Source: Amphiduros pacificus (Eukaryota > Annelida > Polychaeta > Phyllodocida > Hesionidae). From it: a stretch of 64,000 nucleotides of DNA. Within the stretch, counting starts at the first letter, position 1. Each line of letters starts with the position of its first letter. The stretch is taken from assembly GCA_949316495.1 (NCBI GenBank), contig OX439002.1, positions 12,952,001 to 13,016,000 of the forward strand. The letters run 5' to 3'. The notes below the pieces were generated by a model. That model was not told the DNA's origin and did no database searches. It worked only from the letters and a program-made list of their open reading frames with translations. This document shows positions 1-13,411 of the stretch, piece by piece. The translations under genes and the position numbers were made by a program.

Positions 1-674
1 AACTGTGCCAAGTTTGGTGCATGCTTCCAAAAGCGCACAAACATGGTTTTACGGACTTATCTACTTGACAAAAAGTGAACCATGATGATTTGAGGCCATT
101 GTGATTGCATGGGATTTTTAGCACCAGAGGGCACTCGGCCAGCCCAATGCTGACAGGATCTTTGCACCTCATATCAGATAAGGTTGGTATTTTCACGCTT
201 AAGGTAAGCTTGTGGCCAATCTTAGCAAAGTTAGAATAATGACATGATTACATCTGAAATCGTTTCCATTTTTCCATTTTAAATGACTTTTCCTTGTTTT
301 CCTCAGATTTAACATCAAGAACCTACAGACGATCATATCTCTATGGCTTCCCTTGATGACGAAAGTCTCAGCTTATCTGATCTGTAATTAAATAACGGCA
401 GGTGTACAAAATGAAAATTGACCGACTTTAAATTGATCCAAATACAATCTCTTCAAGTTACATATATTTGAAATATAAATGCAATTTCAGATATTAGCTC
501 TCAATATGTTGCTCGTATAATAGTACATAATAAAATGATAACAAACTCTCATAGTATCAGAAAATATCTTCTTAAATGGACCAAATTTTCCAATAGAAAA
601 TATCAGGTGATAACAAATGTATTGAATGTGAACAAATGGTTTACCTCATTTAATAAGGCAAGAACACGGGTCCA
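1..674. other. Gene-free flank with weak exon-like stretches
   Basis: No gene is recognised. A stretch from 122 to 203 lies between an AG and a strong donor (AAG|GTAAGC) and is open in one frame. A pyrimidine-rich tract followed by CAG ends at about 306 and precedes short open stretches that stop by about 390. None resembles a known family, so these are noted only as possible exon remnants. Confidence 0.3.
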
Positions 675-734
675 TGCAGTGTTCAGAGAGACATATCTCT
701 CAAGTTGGTGAGATCTGTCTCCCTGAACACTGCA
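675..734. repeat. Fold-back inverted repeat at the LINE 3' edge
   Basis: Arms at 675-699 and 710-734 are reverse complements with two mismatches in 25 bp, separated by a 10-base loop. One arm begins GCAGTGTTCAG and the other ends CTGAACACTGC. The inner arm abuts the last recognisable LINE codons (LQNAA), so the fold-back sits exactly where the LINE homology stops. Confidence 0.85.
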
Positions 735-1450
735 GCATTCTGCAATTTTTGCAGTTTGGCTATCTCACATTTTGGCAGACCAGCCAAGAGCGAATTACCA
801 TAGTCAAGAGTTGATGTTACAATAGCATGAGCCAGGATATTGTGGAACACCATATTAAATATCAATATATTATGACTTTTTTCCATTAAGTATAACACAT
901 TGTTTCCTATCTAAGAGATATGATTTAAACCATCCAAGAGCCATGCCATTTTGCCACATTTTTTTCCAGTCTGTTTAAAAGTATATTGTGGTAAATAGTG
1001 ATAAAGCCCGCATAGAGGACTAATAACACCAGCATTACAGTTTTATTGTTATCAATATTCATAAGTATATCATTCTGTACATTGAGAAGTGCAGTCTCCA
1101 TGCGACGAAACTCTTTGTAAGCTGATTGAAACATACTTTGAATATTATTTTTTAAAGATATCTGACAAAATGTTTAGCTACAGCTCTTTCAATAAGCTCA
1201 GACAAATAAGCTATGTTGGATACTGGCCTATAATTCTTTTTAATTAGCTCTAGACCTAGTTTTTTTATTAATGGCCTTATTATGGCAAGATTCAGGCATG
1301 TTTCCTAGTGTAATCGATTTATTTATAATTTCCGTTATTATTGGAAGCAGCGGCCCTAAACATTCAGCCAATACTCATGCCGATAAAGGGTCCAATTCAC
1401 CAAATCCACTTTGTCAATAAAGATCCACTTTGTCAATAAAGACATTATCA
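735..1450 (-). mobile_element. Decayed CR1/L2-like LINE reverse transcriptase, internally deleted
   Basis: Read on the minus strand from high to low coordinates, the segment gives ordered fragments of a non-LTR retrotransposon reverse transcriptase. They are LLPIITEIINKSI near 1320, NYRPVSNIAYLSELIERA near 1200-1240 and FQSAYKEFRRMETALLNV near 1080-1134, followed by a VLLVLYAGFITIYHNILLNRLE-like stretch whose usual form is LLDLSAAFDTIDH. After about 900 it jumps to the region C-terminal to the catalytic site ([14 protein letters not shown], then KLQKLQNAA). The middle of the RT, including the YADD box, is missing, so the copy carries an internal deletion of roughly 150 codons. It has stops and at least two frame changes. 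No endonuclease part, 3' tail or target duplication was found. Clade placement is by resemblance only. Confidence 0.82.
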
Positions 1451-2079
1451 AATTTTCCTTGGGCTCCAATGTTCTCCAAAAGTACCAATCCAATATAAGG
1501 TAATAAACGGCAATTGCAGATTTCAGAATATGAGGCAGGATCGTGGCGATACACTATTTTTCATTTTCCTAGAAGATGGATCTCCTAGATAAAAAGTCCT
1601 TTTTGTATGTAACTCAGATGACGAGGGCTGGTGCGTATACGTCAGAGATTTCTGTGTACATGTCACTCTGTGATGAATTCGATTTCTGCGAGTCACGTAA
1701 TGAGTTTGGAAAGGTGGCGCTCCGAACCGTGCATTTCCTTCTTTTAACAATTTGCTAATCCGCTTGGAAACAAAGATTGCCTTTGTCACACTAGATTTTC
1801 AAAATCAAACGCATCTTCAGCAGATGACATTTGGAGAGATTCGGCCAGGCCATTTGATATTTGAAGGATGGAAAAATATAAATATCATTTTCAAAAAGGA
1901 AATTGCATACAAAGACTTTTTTTATAAAACTGACACAACATCACCAAATTGCGGCACTGTCAGGTTGGGGATATCTTATGACTATTTTCTACCAATTTTA
2001 ATGTAGCTGTATTTGCCAAGTCATCGGTAACCTCACAAAACTAATATGATTATAATTACTTATTCATTTCATTTAGGCC
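1451..2079. other. Gene-free segment
   Basis: Short open frames occur on both strands (for example around 1523-2006), but none has a recognisable motif, splice context or codon signature. At the LINE-side edge (1401-1441) a roughly 20-bp sequence containing CCACTTTGTCAATAAAG is repeated twice in tandem. Confidence 0.4.
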
Positions 2080-2352
2080 AGATTATTAGCACCAATTCCC
2101 CTGTGATGATCCAAAGGTCGTGGGTTCGATCCCCGGCCATTCCGAGACTGAACTCATGATACAATTACACATGAGCTGAGGCCCTTGCCTAAAGGGTTAA
2201 CCCGTTGTCCTTGTAAATCTGTGACCGGATGGGTTGTCATGTCAAGGACCTGCAGCATGACAATTCAATGAGGCAGCACTATATCTGCTACAAGTAGGTC
2301 TTAAAATGACTGAGAAAATGTTGGAAGTGATGTAAAACACCAAACAAACAAA
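2080..2352 (+). mobile_element. tRNA-derived SINE, 5'-truncated
   Basis: A tRNA-like box B (GGTTCGATCCC) lies at about 2124, within a context shared with three other copies in this window (near 38300, 42400 and 59140). The body continues through the conserved ATGAGCTGAGGCCC and GAGGCAGCACTATATCTG blocks and ends in a short A-rich tail of CAAA units at about 2352. The box A half present in the 38-kb copy is missing, so this copy is 5'-truncated. It retains a 52-bp internal segment that the 38-kb copy lacks. RNA polymerase III origin is inferred from box B and the tail. Confidence 0.82.
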
Positions 2353-2514
2353 CTCGATAACATTTCAATTCATATTTTCAGGCATGTGAGTGGCAATGTC
2401 AATTTTTTGCACCTAGTAAATAACATTTTAACTAAAAATCAAAACATCACAGTTTATTGGAAGACCTTGTTAAACCCTATCGCTAAATAAATATTTCTTC
2501 ACTTACCTTATATG

Positions 2515-2516
<2 letters not shown>

Positions 2517-2608
<92 letters not shown>
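2517..2608. repeat. (AT)n microsatellite
   Basis: An uninterrupted alternating AT tract of about 92 bp. It is self-complementary and therefore able to form a cruciform. Confidence 0.98.
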
Positions 2609-2610
<2 letters not shown>

Positions 2611-5600
2611 CAATCATCTACACCTGTGGGGTCTGGGAGACCTTTCACACTGCAAAATGTCAAAGGCTAAAGTAGCCCTTCATTACTTGTTTGAGGGTAT
2701 ATTTATGTTGGTCTAAATGAGCACTTATAATGATTGGCAAGTCCAAGAAGCGACTGATTTCAAGCTTAATACCTTCAAACAGCTAATTTGGACTGGTGAC
2801 ATTTTGTCACTATTTGGCTGTGTCAGATATAGGTGATCACACATGCCCCCTCGGCTGTCCCTATATTGGATCATGGACTCACCTTTCATCTCCAAAACAT
2901 CTCAGATCTGTGGCCTTCACAGCATAACCTTTGAATCAAATCAAAGGCTTACTGACACTATGTATCAAGATTCTGGTGGAGTGGAATGATCAACCTCTTG
3001 AACTCAACATGAATTGATTGAATGTGATGTCACATTTTGTTATGTCATAAGGTTTTGATCTTCACCCTTGACATGACATGCACAATCTGTTCATGACATG
3101 CTTTCGCCTTCGGCCAAAATACGTAAGTACTTTTTTTAGAAATATAGATATTCCAAATCTATATTGCTAATATTGTCAAAACAACTCATAAAGTATTTTG
3201 GACATCATTCCAATTGACACCATTCCAAGAAGAGATCTGTACATTATTCAGCACGTGCAATTTTGGTTCATCTTGGAGAGCACAGCATGAAAAAGTTGAA
3301 CCAATAGAAATTTGTTCAAAACATGACATTGTTTATGGGTCATACCCTTGAAAATGGGCACAAAAGAGATGAAATGTTTATACTGCTATAAGGGTAGAGT
3401 TTGAAAATATGAATTAATCTTCTCACTGGAAAACAGGGAAATCCCAATATGAAGATTTCATATTGTTTTCTGTCTAAAGTTATTCACTAATTTCAGAGAG
3501 AAGTCCGAGCTACAATTTTAAACCAATTGTTTCTATAAAATATGTATGTCTAAGATGGTATCAAAATAAATTGATATAGATCAAAAAATAATTTAAATCT
3601 AAGAAACCATTTTCTAGTTGATTCTCTAGGTAGGTATTTAAGGTAAGCATGTAATTATGTATATAAGGTAAGCATGTAATTATTTGTGTTGAATATGAAG
3701 TGTGTCCTATAATGTCCGGACACATTTTATATACTTAACTTGAACTTGAGAGATTGAGGTTGAAAATGTGCTGGATCTTAGTGGAAGTACACGCCATGTT
3801 CTGAATTAAAAGCTCCTGCAAGCCCTTCTATAACACGACCTTTGTTCTCAATATAAGATACTTTTTAATTTATTATTCTACTATTTAATTTTTGCAACGT
3901 TTTTTGATAAACCGTTTTTTATAACCATAATGGTACCTATCTAATATCCACTGACTTCACCTTCAGTGGAATTCCTGTCTTTATTTCTGCTTCCAAAATA
4001 ACTCGCAGATAGTAGACAGAAAGATCACGCTTGGAAACTGTGATTTTTGGAAGTGAACCTTACATAAATTGTTGTACAAATGGCTAACTGTAGAACACCA
4101 GAACGAAAACAACAAACAAATTAGTTCTTGTTTAAAGAAAGGTCAATGGTTTCGTGTTAGAAATATTGCTTGTCCCTTATGCAGTGGTTTCTGGTCAATC
4201 ATATCAAGTTAAGAAATATAACATTGTAAAACTGTGATATAAATAGCAGACTATGGCATTTCGCGGGAAGATAAAGTGATCAGTCTAATTGATTCTGCCA
4301 TAGGGGATAAATTATGTGGCCAAATGAACATAAACCATACCCCCATTACCCGCAGACAAATACAGTTGCTACTGGGCTGATGCGATGCCATTTCTGGTCA
4401 TTTATATGTTGTGCTTGTGTAATTAATGGCAAGTTTAAAATACATGTGCACGTATATTGTCACCGTGTTCACTAAAAATCACTCTAAAGTTCAGTGATCA
4501 TTTTTATTGTCGGTACTATATTTCTGTTTTTATTTCCTTTTGGAAACCTATTCCATAATGAAGGAGAGCTGCCCATCAACTTGATATACAAAATATTTTC
4601 TTTATTAAAACTAGTCATGTGAATTATACGCAATAGGATTAGTCATGTGCATTGTAGATTTCTTTAAAGATCATGGTTAAGGCAAACAATGGTCTTTATT
4701 TTTCTATTGAAAATTTGTTTAATTTGAATACATTTTGTACAATGTGTTAATGGTGGACTTCCAAACGAGAAAATATGGAGGCACTCATATCATTGCATAA
4801 TAGGACTTGAACCCGAAAAGATAAATAAATAACATTCCTAAATTGGATTTTATATTATTATTACGATTTTGTTTAAAGTAATAATGCCTCTACCATAGAA
4901 TCTGAACACAGACGCCTTGCGATTTTCAGGGAATGTTTGATAATTTAACTGCTATCACACTTGTTAGACATGTGTATCATTTCAGTCCAATTCAGATCGC
5001 AAATGTTCGTTATGAAAACATTAAATATGAAAAGGAAATTGATTACTCTGAGTTTATCTTTCCTTACCACAAGTGAAACCAATAAAATATTTAAATATTT
5101 GAGGTCAATTAATGAAAGAACACGTAATATTACCCCCCTTAGGGTTTAGATATTTATCTTTACCACATCCAAAGAAATGTTGTGTTATGCATGCGATTTG
5201 CAACAGGTTATAATTAAATATTAACTTCAATTCTCCAAAAATAGTTTGAAACCCCAACAAATGATGCCATAATAGGCAAACACATGCATGTTGAGGACGC
5301 AACGCTGGAGAAATTCAGATTCCAACATGCTATAAGTATTGAATGGTGCACACCATTATGTGATTAACACAGGTAAATAAAAGGGAGTTGAATAACATTC
5401 ATTTGTGCTTATACGGGGTTTATTTGAAAGATTTTTATATATGTATATACACACACACGCATATTGATTAAAAGGAACAGAGACATAAGATGACCCTCTA
5501 CAAAATGAACTGTAATTAGATATCTTGTTGCAGTATTGAATTTGAATATGAAAACAACAAGATAAAAAATTAAGTTTCATCGATGTGACAGAGATAATTC

Positions 5601-8600
5601 AACACAATGGATACAATGATTCCACAACGTACATTTATATCTCTAAATATGATTCAGACAAAATATTACATATCTGTTCGATTAAACATGCAAATTTATT
5701 GCCACTGATATCAACATTGGATCGAATAACATCCATAGATATATACTCAGAACCCATAATATCCACGTCACAGCCAAAATTCATATGTGTAGAACTCTGA
5801 AATACACTCAGCCCTTAACATTATTTCCTTTGAACCCTGATTCGTTTTATTGCTCAAATAGGAACATGATACAAAATCACCTGTCAATCCAGCTTATCAA
5901 CTAAATCGGCCAGATGGAGTAAATTAGTATAGTAGATTACCCTCACCTTTTCCCTGCCTGTGGTGACGAGTTTAATTTTGCATATCTTCGCAATGATTTG
6001 CAACCCTTACTTGCAACCCTTACGAGCAACCAATACTCGTTGTCTAACTCCATAAATTATTATATTTGACATTAAGAAGGTCGGTCCGCTTGTTTAAAAA
6101 AAAGGTTTCCCCTTTGAGAATGTTCTGGCTTCAGGCTGTATTGGGTAAACTGCATTGATTCTTCGCTATTGGATTGTAAGTGTTAGCAAGTATCTGCTAC
6201 TTTGACAGTTAGTCTACTGGGCTATATGCCGAAAATGATTAGTCTCCTAATGGGTCAGGCAGGAAGTGTTCTAAGATATATCCGGGGAACCACACACTCA
6301 GCAAGAAAAATGGCTAACACTTAGAGCAGATGGGACCAGACGATTGCCATTTGCAAGCTGACCTCATAGTCTGTTGATGGAAGGTGATCACCAGAGACAC
6401 AATCGCTTTGTGGGTCTCTTTATAACTTGATAACGTATCTCTACGAGGTAACCATAAGCCGTTCTATGGCTTGTCTCATGGGAAATAGACTCTGTCTCTT
6501 TTGGAATGATAAAAGGTATATCTGGTTCCTGAAATAAGACAAGGGTCTTCAATTGCCTTGCTATTCATGCGAGGTTCATTGGCATTCATATCCATCTATT
6601 CCTCTACATCTATTGCCAGTTTAAACTGAAACTTGTATAATCGAGAGAAGATTAAACAGGAGACATAACCAAGTGGTTCAGTATGACATGCCATCTAGTA
6701 TCAGGTTTATGAAAACATTAATTTGATTATGTGATCGCCCTCCTTTTTTCTGCTTTTTTCATATGATAATATATGAGTATAAGTTGTTTATCCCTCTGCC
6801 TGGTATATTTAGTATTGTGTAGCCCTGAATGCAAGCATTAACGGTGATCATTATCATATTACAGCAGGAATATCTATTTTAACTGGATGCATTCATCCCA
6901 AACGAATCTAAAACTCATTCAGACCCATTTCTTAGAAAGATATGAGCTTTTGAACAAATGATGGTTGTACTTCTATTCAATAACATCTGAAAATACAAAA
7001 TAATATCACACCACCATAAAACTAATATTCACCTTACATTAGTATTTCACAATAATATCAAAGCACATGGGGATTTTCTTACTACACAATAACATATCAA
7101 GTTTTCAATATCCTGATATAAAAGAAATTATTTTATACATGGTGTATGTATTTGTGCCATTGATGTAAAATACCTCACAGAAAATTTCATATCTACAAAT
7201 GATATTGTCAGCGTCGTTTCCGTCGTCCGTTTTCGTTTACTCAATATGTTTATAAGAAACCAAAAACAAGTCTCTGGTGGTTTATCGAGCAAGACATTCT
7301 TGTCACTGCAACTTGTCCTGGCTTTTTTACATTAATGTTTTGTTGACATTTTACATCTTTGAGCTTGCCACATGAAAAACAGTGTTGTCCGTGAAGCATG
7401 CGTGTCACGCTCTCACAAGTCCAGTAAGCTCCATGTCAGCCCCGCTAGGCCCCATGTCAGCACATGATGCCTCTTGTCTCAGCACCGACTTATATTGTAC
7501 ATGTGGCAATGCCCTGTATGAAATTGAATCTGAGCCAATTCCATGGGATGTGTTGATATTCTGAAGCTCACCTCACCTCAGCCCTGTTCCACAGATCTTT
7601 CCAAAGTCACATTATATACTTCTTTTCTTTTATTTGTAAACCCATAAAGATATCACACTTGAAGCCAATGATATTCTTCTTCCGATTACAGGTTCACGGA
7701 GACAAATAAAAACATGGATATATGACTGAATGATTCGTTTTATATAAATGTTCGTTGTACAAATACATTAATCAGGCGTTTCGATGGTAGAGCAAACCTT
7801 TTTGGGGATGTTAAACCATCAAAAGATAATGTAATTTTCATAATTTAGTGTAAGCTCCTTTTCTATGAAATATTGCCACTTTCAAATCATGTTCAACGAA
7901 TGAAGATACCTCCTCAAAATATTTGGACAGGATCATAAAACTTTACATCAACATTATTGAAGTATTATTCTCGGTGGAAGGTTTAGATTGTTCAATTGTT
8001 TAATACTATAAAAGTAAAAATAGTGTATCTAACATCACATTGTTGTGAAGCATTGCTTGCAATAGTTATGGACTGCCGCCACATAATATATATCAGAATA
8101 ATTAGCGAGTGCCTTTGGTCAGTGCCAAGGGTGTAGGCCTGTTCCAAGACAAAATAAAATGAATTTATAAAGACAGCCAATATCCGGTTGGAAAAGAGGA
8201 CCTGTTACCTTGAATTGGCCATACACGCTTGGAGTTTGAGCGAGTGTGTTGACATATTAACATGATGTCATGATGAAAGTGATTCTATAAGCATCTAAAC
8301 TAGTTTTTCAATTTCCGTCATTGCATCGACCACTTGACAGCCCAAAGTTGTCTTTTAGGTCACCTCAGGCGAGCTTCATAAAGTAAATCACTTGGTGTTT
8401 TCCTGTATCTTCTGAGGACAACGGCCATGGTTGCTGTATTCCCAGAATTATAATCCTTTGAAGCTGAAGCAATAAGTAGGATTTGAGGGATGTGGTTTAG
8501 CTGAGGAAATAAAGGTCATGAAGATCAAGTCGAAAAGACACAGTCTGCCATATATTGCGGATATAATCAGAGCCTATCAAATAAAATCACGAATAGACTG

Positions 8601-9451
8601 CAGCCCCCAGCAGTGCCATCTAGGGAGCCGACCAGTATCCGCGATCAGCCTTCCCTGATAAAGCATACAAGTGATGTGGCAATCTCCCACATTACCCACT
8701 TTTAATCATATCAGTGAAAGATAACTTCAGTTGGTATCAAGACGTTTTGGTTTCATGCCAACATTAAGATTTTATTAAAGCTATATAGAGAATACACTCA
8801 TCTTATCAGTAGGCTTATTGGCAGGCAGAGTTTCAGCTTTTATTATTCATTTCCTTAGGACCCTCATTGAAATAGGAAATACAGTTCAACAGATGTAATA
8901 TGTAATAAAAGGCCTGGTAAAAATATCAAAAACCAGCTTATTGCCAAGTGATGGGACAAACCGTGATTGTCAAAAAAAAGTCAGTCCCAATATAGATTTG
9001 ATTTGTGGAAACTAACCAAAAGAGAGCGTTTACATTTATGGAGTTAAGTCAAGGTGGGGTGAAATCTTATGACCATGTATTACCAATAATGATCAATCAC
9101 TGCCCATGGGGAAAATGTAGCACCCACTGCACACGCTTACACTCTCAGAAATTGCCTTTTGTGGTTTGTAATATAATAAGATAATTTATCATTCCATACA
9201 GACACAACGGGCATGAAAGCCAATTTGGGGAAGTATTTATAGCGGCCCTACGCCCTATTGATGTATTAGTGTCATAGATTAGGAAATATAGCAAGGAGGC
9301 TGGTTTTGGGGAGGCACGCAGACAATTAAAGAAATGTTGTCCACGGTCTGTAGGTGTACCTCGATAGTTTGATGATAATTCCATTAGTATGAAGAAAAAT
9401 GTAAAATGATAACATTCCCTGAATTTGTCCGTTCTCACCATTGAGAGAGAT
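2609..9451. other. Long gene-free AT-rich segment
   Basis: About 6.8 kb without a supportable gene. Open frames are all under 100 codons and lack motifs or convincing splice context. Visible structure is minor: a 20-bp direct duplication containing AAGGTAAGCATG at about 3640-3682 and a short mixed TA/CA tract at about 5437-5464. A box-B-like GACTTGAACCC on the minus strand at about 4805 is too isolated to call. Confidence 0.45.
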
Positions 9452-11640
9452 CGCCTGTGTTCCTACCATCTAACACAGGCAAGGCATCCATGGTCCACCT
9501 GTGTTCCCACCATAGGTAAGACATCCATGGTCTGCCAGTGTTCCCACCATAGGTAAGACATCCATGGTCTGCCAGTGTTCCCACCATAGGTAAGACATCC
9601 ATGGTCCGCCTGTGTTCCCACCATAGGTAAGGCATCCATGGTCCGCCTGTGTTTCCACCATAGGTAAGGCATCCATGGTCCGCCTGTGTTCACACCATCT
9701 GACATAGGTAAGGCATCCATGGTCCGCCTGTGTTCCCACCATAGGTAAGGCATCCATGGTCCGCCTGTGTTTCCACCATAGGTAAGGCATCCATGGTCCA
9801 CCTGTGTTCCCACCATAGGTAAGGCATCCATGGTCCGCTTGTGTTTCCACCATAGGTAAGGCATCCATGGTCCGCCTGTGTTCCCACCATCTGACACAGG
9901 TAAGGCATCCATGGTCCGCCTGTGTTCCCACCATAGGTAAGGCATCCATGGTCCGCCTGTGTTTCCACCATAGGTAAGGCATCCATGGTCCGCCTGTGTT
10001 CCCACCATCTGACATAGGTAAGGCATCCATGGTCCGCCTGTGTTCCCACCAAAGGTATGGCATCCATGGTCCGCCTGTGTTCCCACCATAGGTATGGCAT
10101 CCATGGTCTGCCTGTGTTCCCACCATCTGACACAGGTAAGCCATCCATGGTCCGCCTGTGTTCCCACCATAGGTAAGGCATCCATGGTCTGCCTGTGTTC
10201 CCACCATCTGACATAGGTAAGGCATCCATGGTCCGCCTGTGTTCCCACCATCTGACAGAGGTAAGGCATCCATGGTATGCCTGTGTTCCCACCATAGGTA
10301 AGGCATCCATGATTTGCGTGTGTTCCCACCATAGGTAAGGCATCCATGGTCCACCTGTGTTCCCACCATAGGTAAGGCATCCATGGTCTGCCTGTGTTCC
10401 TACCATCTGACATAGGTAAGACATCGATGGTCTGCCTGTGTTCCCACCATCTGACATAGGTAAGGCATCCATGGTCCGCCTGTGTATCCACCATAGGTAA
10501 GGCATCCATGGTCCGCCTGTGTACCCACCATAGGTAAGGTATCCATGGTTTGCCTGTGTTCCCACCATAGGTAAGGCATCCATGGTCCGCCTGTGTTCCC
10601 ACCATCTGACACAGGTAAGGCATCCATGGTCCACCTGTGTTCCAAACATCTGACACAGGTAAGGCATCCATGGTCCGCCTGTGTTCCCACCAAAGGTAAG
10701 GCATCCATGGTCCACCTGTGTTCCCACCATCTGACACAGGTAAGCCATCCATGGTCCACCTGTGTTCCCACCATCTGACACAGGTAAGGCATCCATGGTC
10801 CGCCTGTGTTCCCACCATCTGACACAGGTAAGGCATCCATGGTCCGCCTGTGTTCCCACCATCTGACACAGGTAAGGCATCCATGATCCGCCTGTGTTCC
10901 CACCATAGGTAAGGCATCCATGGTCCGCCTGTGTTCCCACCATCTGACACAGGTAAGGCATCCATGGTCCACCTGTGTTCCCACCATCTGACAGAGGTAA
11001 GGCATCCATGGTCCGCCTGTGTTCCCACCAAAGGTAAGGCATCCATGGTACGCCTGTGTTCCCACCATCTGACACAGGTAAGGCATCCATGATCCGCCTG
11101 TGTTCCCACCATAGGTAAGGCATCCATGGTCCACCTGTGTTCCCACCATCTGACACAGGTAAGGCATCCATGGTCCGCCTGTGTTCCCACCATCTGACAC
11201 AGGTAAGGCATCCATGATCCGCCTGTGTTCCCACCATAGGTAAGGCATCCATGGTCCGCCTGTGTTCCCACCATCTGACACAGGTAAGGCATCCATGGTC
11301 CACCTGTGTTCCCACCATCTGACACAGGTAAGGCATCCATGGTCCGCCTGTGTTCCCACCAAAGGTAAGGCATCCATGGTACGCCTGTGTTCCCACCATC
11401 TGACACAGGTAAGGCATCCATGATCCGCCTGTGTTCCCACCATAGGTAAGGCATCCATGGTCCGCCTGTGTTCCCACCATAGGTAAGGCATCCATGGTCC
11501 GCCTGTGTTCCCACCATCTGACACAGGTAAGCCATCCATGGTCCGCCTGTGTACCCACCATCTGACACAGGTAAGGCATCCATGGTCCGCCTGTGTACCC
11601 ACCATCTGACACAGGTAAGGCATCCATGGTCCGCCTGTGA
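9452..11640. repeat. 37/44-bp minisatellite, about 54 units
   Basis: Tandem units share GGTAAGGCATCCATGG, then CGCCTGTGTTCCCACCA. They occur in a 37-bp form and a 44-bp form, the longer having a CTGACAC-type insertion before the next GGTAAG. The two forms are interspersed. Because 37 and 44 leave different remainders modulo 3 and the unit has almost no minus-strand stops, all three minus-strand frames stay open for long runs (706, 645 and 407 codons, the third frame continuing for a further 304). These reflect repeat composition and should not be annotated as genes. Each 44-bp unit carries complementary arms ACACAGG and CCTGTGT around a central CCATGG palindrome. Confidence 0.97.
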
Positions 11641-13411
11641 ATCTATAGGTCCCCCAGACTCTCCGTGTTCTCCGTGAATTATTTAACTAAAAGAGAGCAT
11701 CTGTTATTTTTTGAACTCATGCAGAATATATGGATTGTTAGTTTATGTTTCAGCTGGAAGTTAATGCTAATCTTTACATATTAAATTATCCTATTGATCC
11801 TCGGGTACGGAACAAAAATGGTGTTTTCATGTGGTATTATTACTCTTCGTACAATACATATAAGCATCATTAGCAGAACGGGTGAAATGTAATACAAGGG
11901 ATGTTCACTTTGGCATGTCACATTAGAATGCTTTTGGTTACATAAAAACTTAAAAGTACTCTCAAGTCTCCAGGGTAGTTGACAATGTGACTGTACCTAA
12001 GATATATAAATCAATAGTTTCACACGATACCTCCACAAAAGGACAACAGAGAAAATATCCTCTGAGCTGTATGTGTTCATTGGTGCATGTATAGACGTGG
12101 ATCATGATTTGTAGGCGTTGTCTCCTTCAGGAATCATCTACTATATTACACTTTTCGAAAAAGGTGAAGAAGATCTGCTACAGAGGATATAACGTGATAG
12201 ACCCCTCACGAAGATTGTTTATTTGTGCAAAATAAGAAGTTCTCAGACATGCAGCGAGTACATAAACATTTCATGGAACTGGTGCAGTATATACCCATTG
12301 GTTTCCACTTGTTAAGATGGATTATGACCAAAAGAATAACGTTATACAGGATTAAGTAATATCTTCATTACACCACGTTCATACCTGATAAAACCCTTTC
12401 CAGTTAATGTCTCTTAGGGTATTTATGGGTCTTTTCATTGAGTGCCCCCTAGTGGCAGAGGTGAAAATAACCAAAATACTGTACTTGGTGGGAATTGGTA
12501 CATTTACAGTGTAAAAATAAATTCCCTATAAAATATAAGCATTAATGACATTACTCAATATTTGAATGATTAGGTACGATTAAGATTTCTTTCAAAATAG
12601 TTTTTTGTCCAAATTGTCCTTGTTGATAGTTTTTACAGAAGTTTGGCAATCAGATATGTGAAGGGAAGTGAAGAAATTAATATTTTTGAAATGGTCAAGT
12701 GTGTGCTTTACCTCTATTTTTCTCTTAATGTTTTTGAAAAATAGAAAATCTGTTTCACTAGGATCACAGTAAATATTGTTAAGATCACTTTTACAAAGTT
12801 GTTTGGAAATCCACTTTATTGTGGTCCCACAATCTGCAGAACCTTTTACCTTAACATTTTGACATATTACTATGCCACTTATGAGTTGAAAATATAGGAA
12901 GCTTTCAATATAATCAAAGAAATTCCAATGTGATTTTCAAATAATAAATCAATATTTTTATTACGAAAATAAATATCTTGAAATATCATTTCATGACATT
13001 TTAATGAAAAGGGAACTTTTTTGACAGTTGAACATTTTTCCCGTACCTTTTTGAAAACGTTCCATTTTGGCATAACAAGAAAGTAGTTCCCTCAGAGAAT
13101 CTGCCACCAGATGACACTCACTACCAACACTCATAAATACCTTTAATTACCCACATCGTGAGTTACTCTAACAAGGGAGAATTTCATAATCTCTCCAACT
13201 GCGTTTATACCTAGTTACCAGGCTTTTATTTTATAACTTTGTTGCATTTTATTTAGTAGTTTGTAATTCTTTTTTTAACATCTAACTCATATGAGGGTGC
13301 TTTGTCTGAAGATGATGTTGCTCTTCCGAACAATATATCACTGGTAAATACTCTGTTGTGAAATGTAAAAAAAATAAGCAAATTGTGATATAAAAAGGTA
13401 GCAGAATATAT
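11641..13411. other. Gene-free segment
   Basis: AT-rich single-copy-looking sequence. The only open frames are short and motif-free. No repeat family seen elsewhere in the window was recognised here. Confidence 0.4.

Noticed and set aside
122-390. Two exons of an upstream gene at the left edge
   Set aside because: Splice-like signals exist, but the open stretches are short, give several incompatible frames and match no family.
9463-11627. Very long minus-strand open frames (706, 645, 407 and 304 codons)
   Set aside because: They are translations of the 37/44-bp minisatellite in all three frames; no start, splice or codon evidence for a protein.
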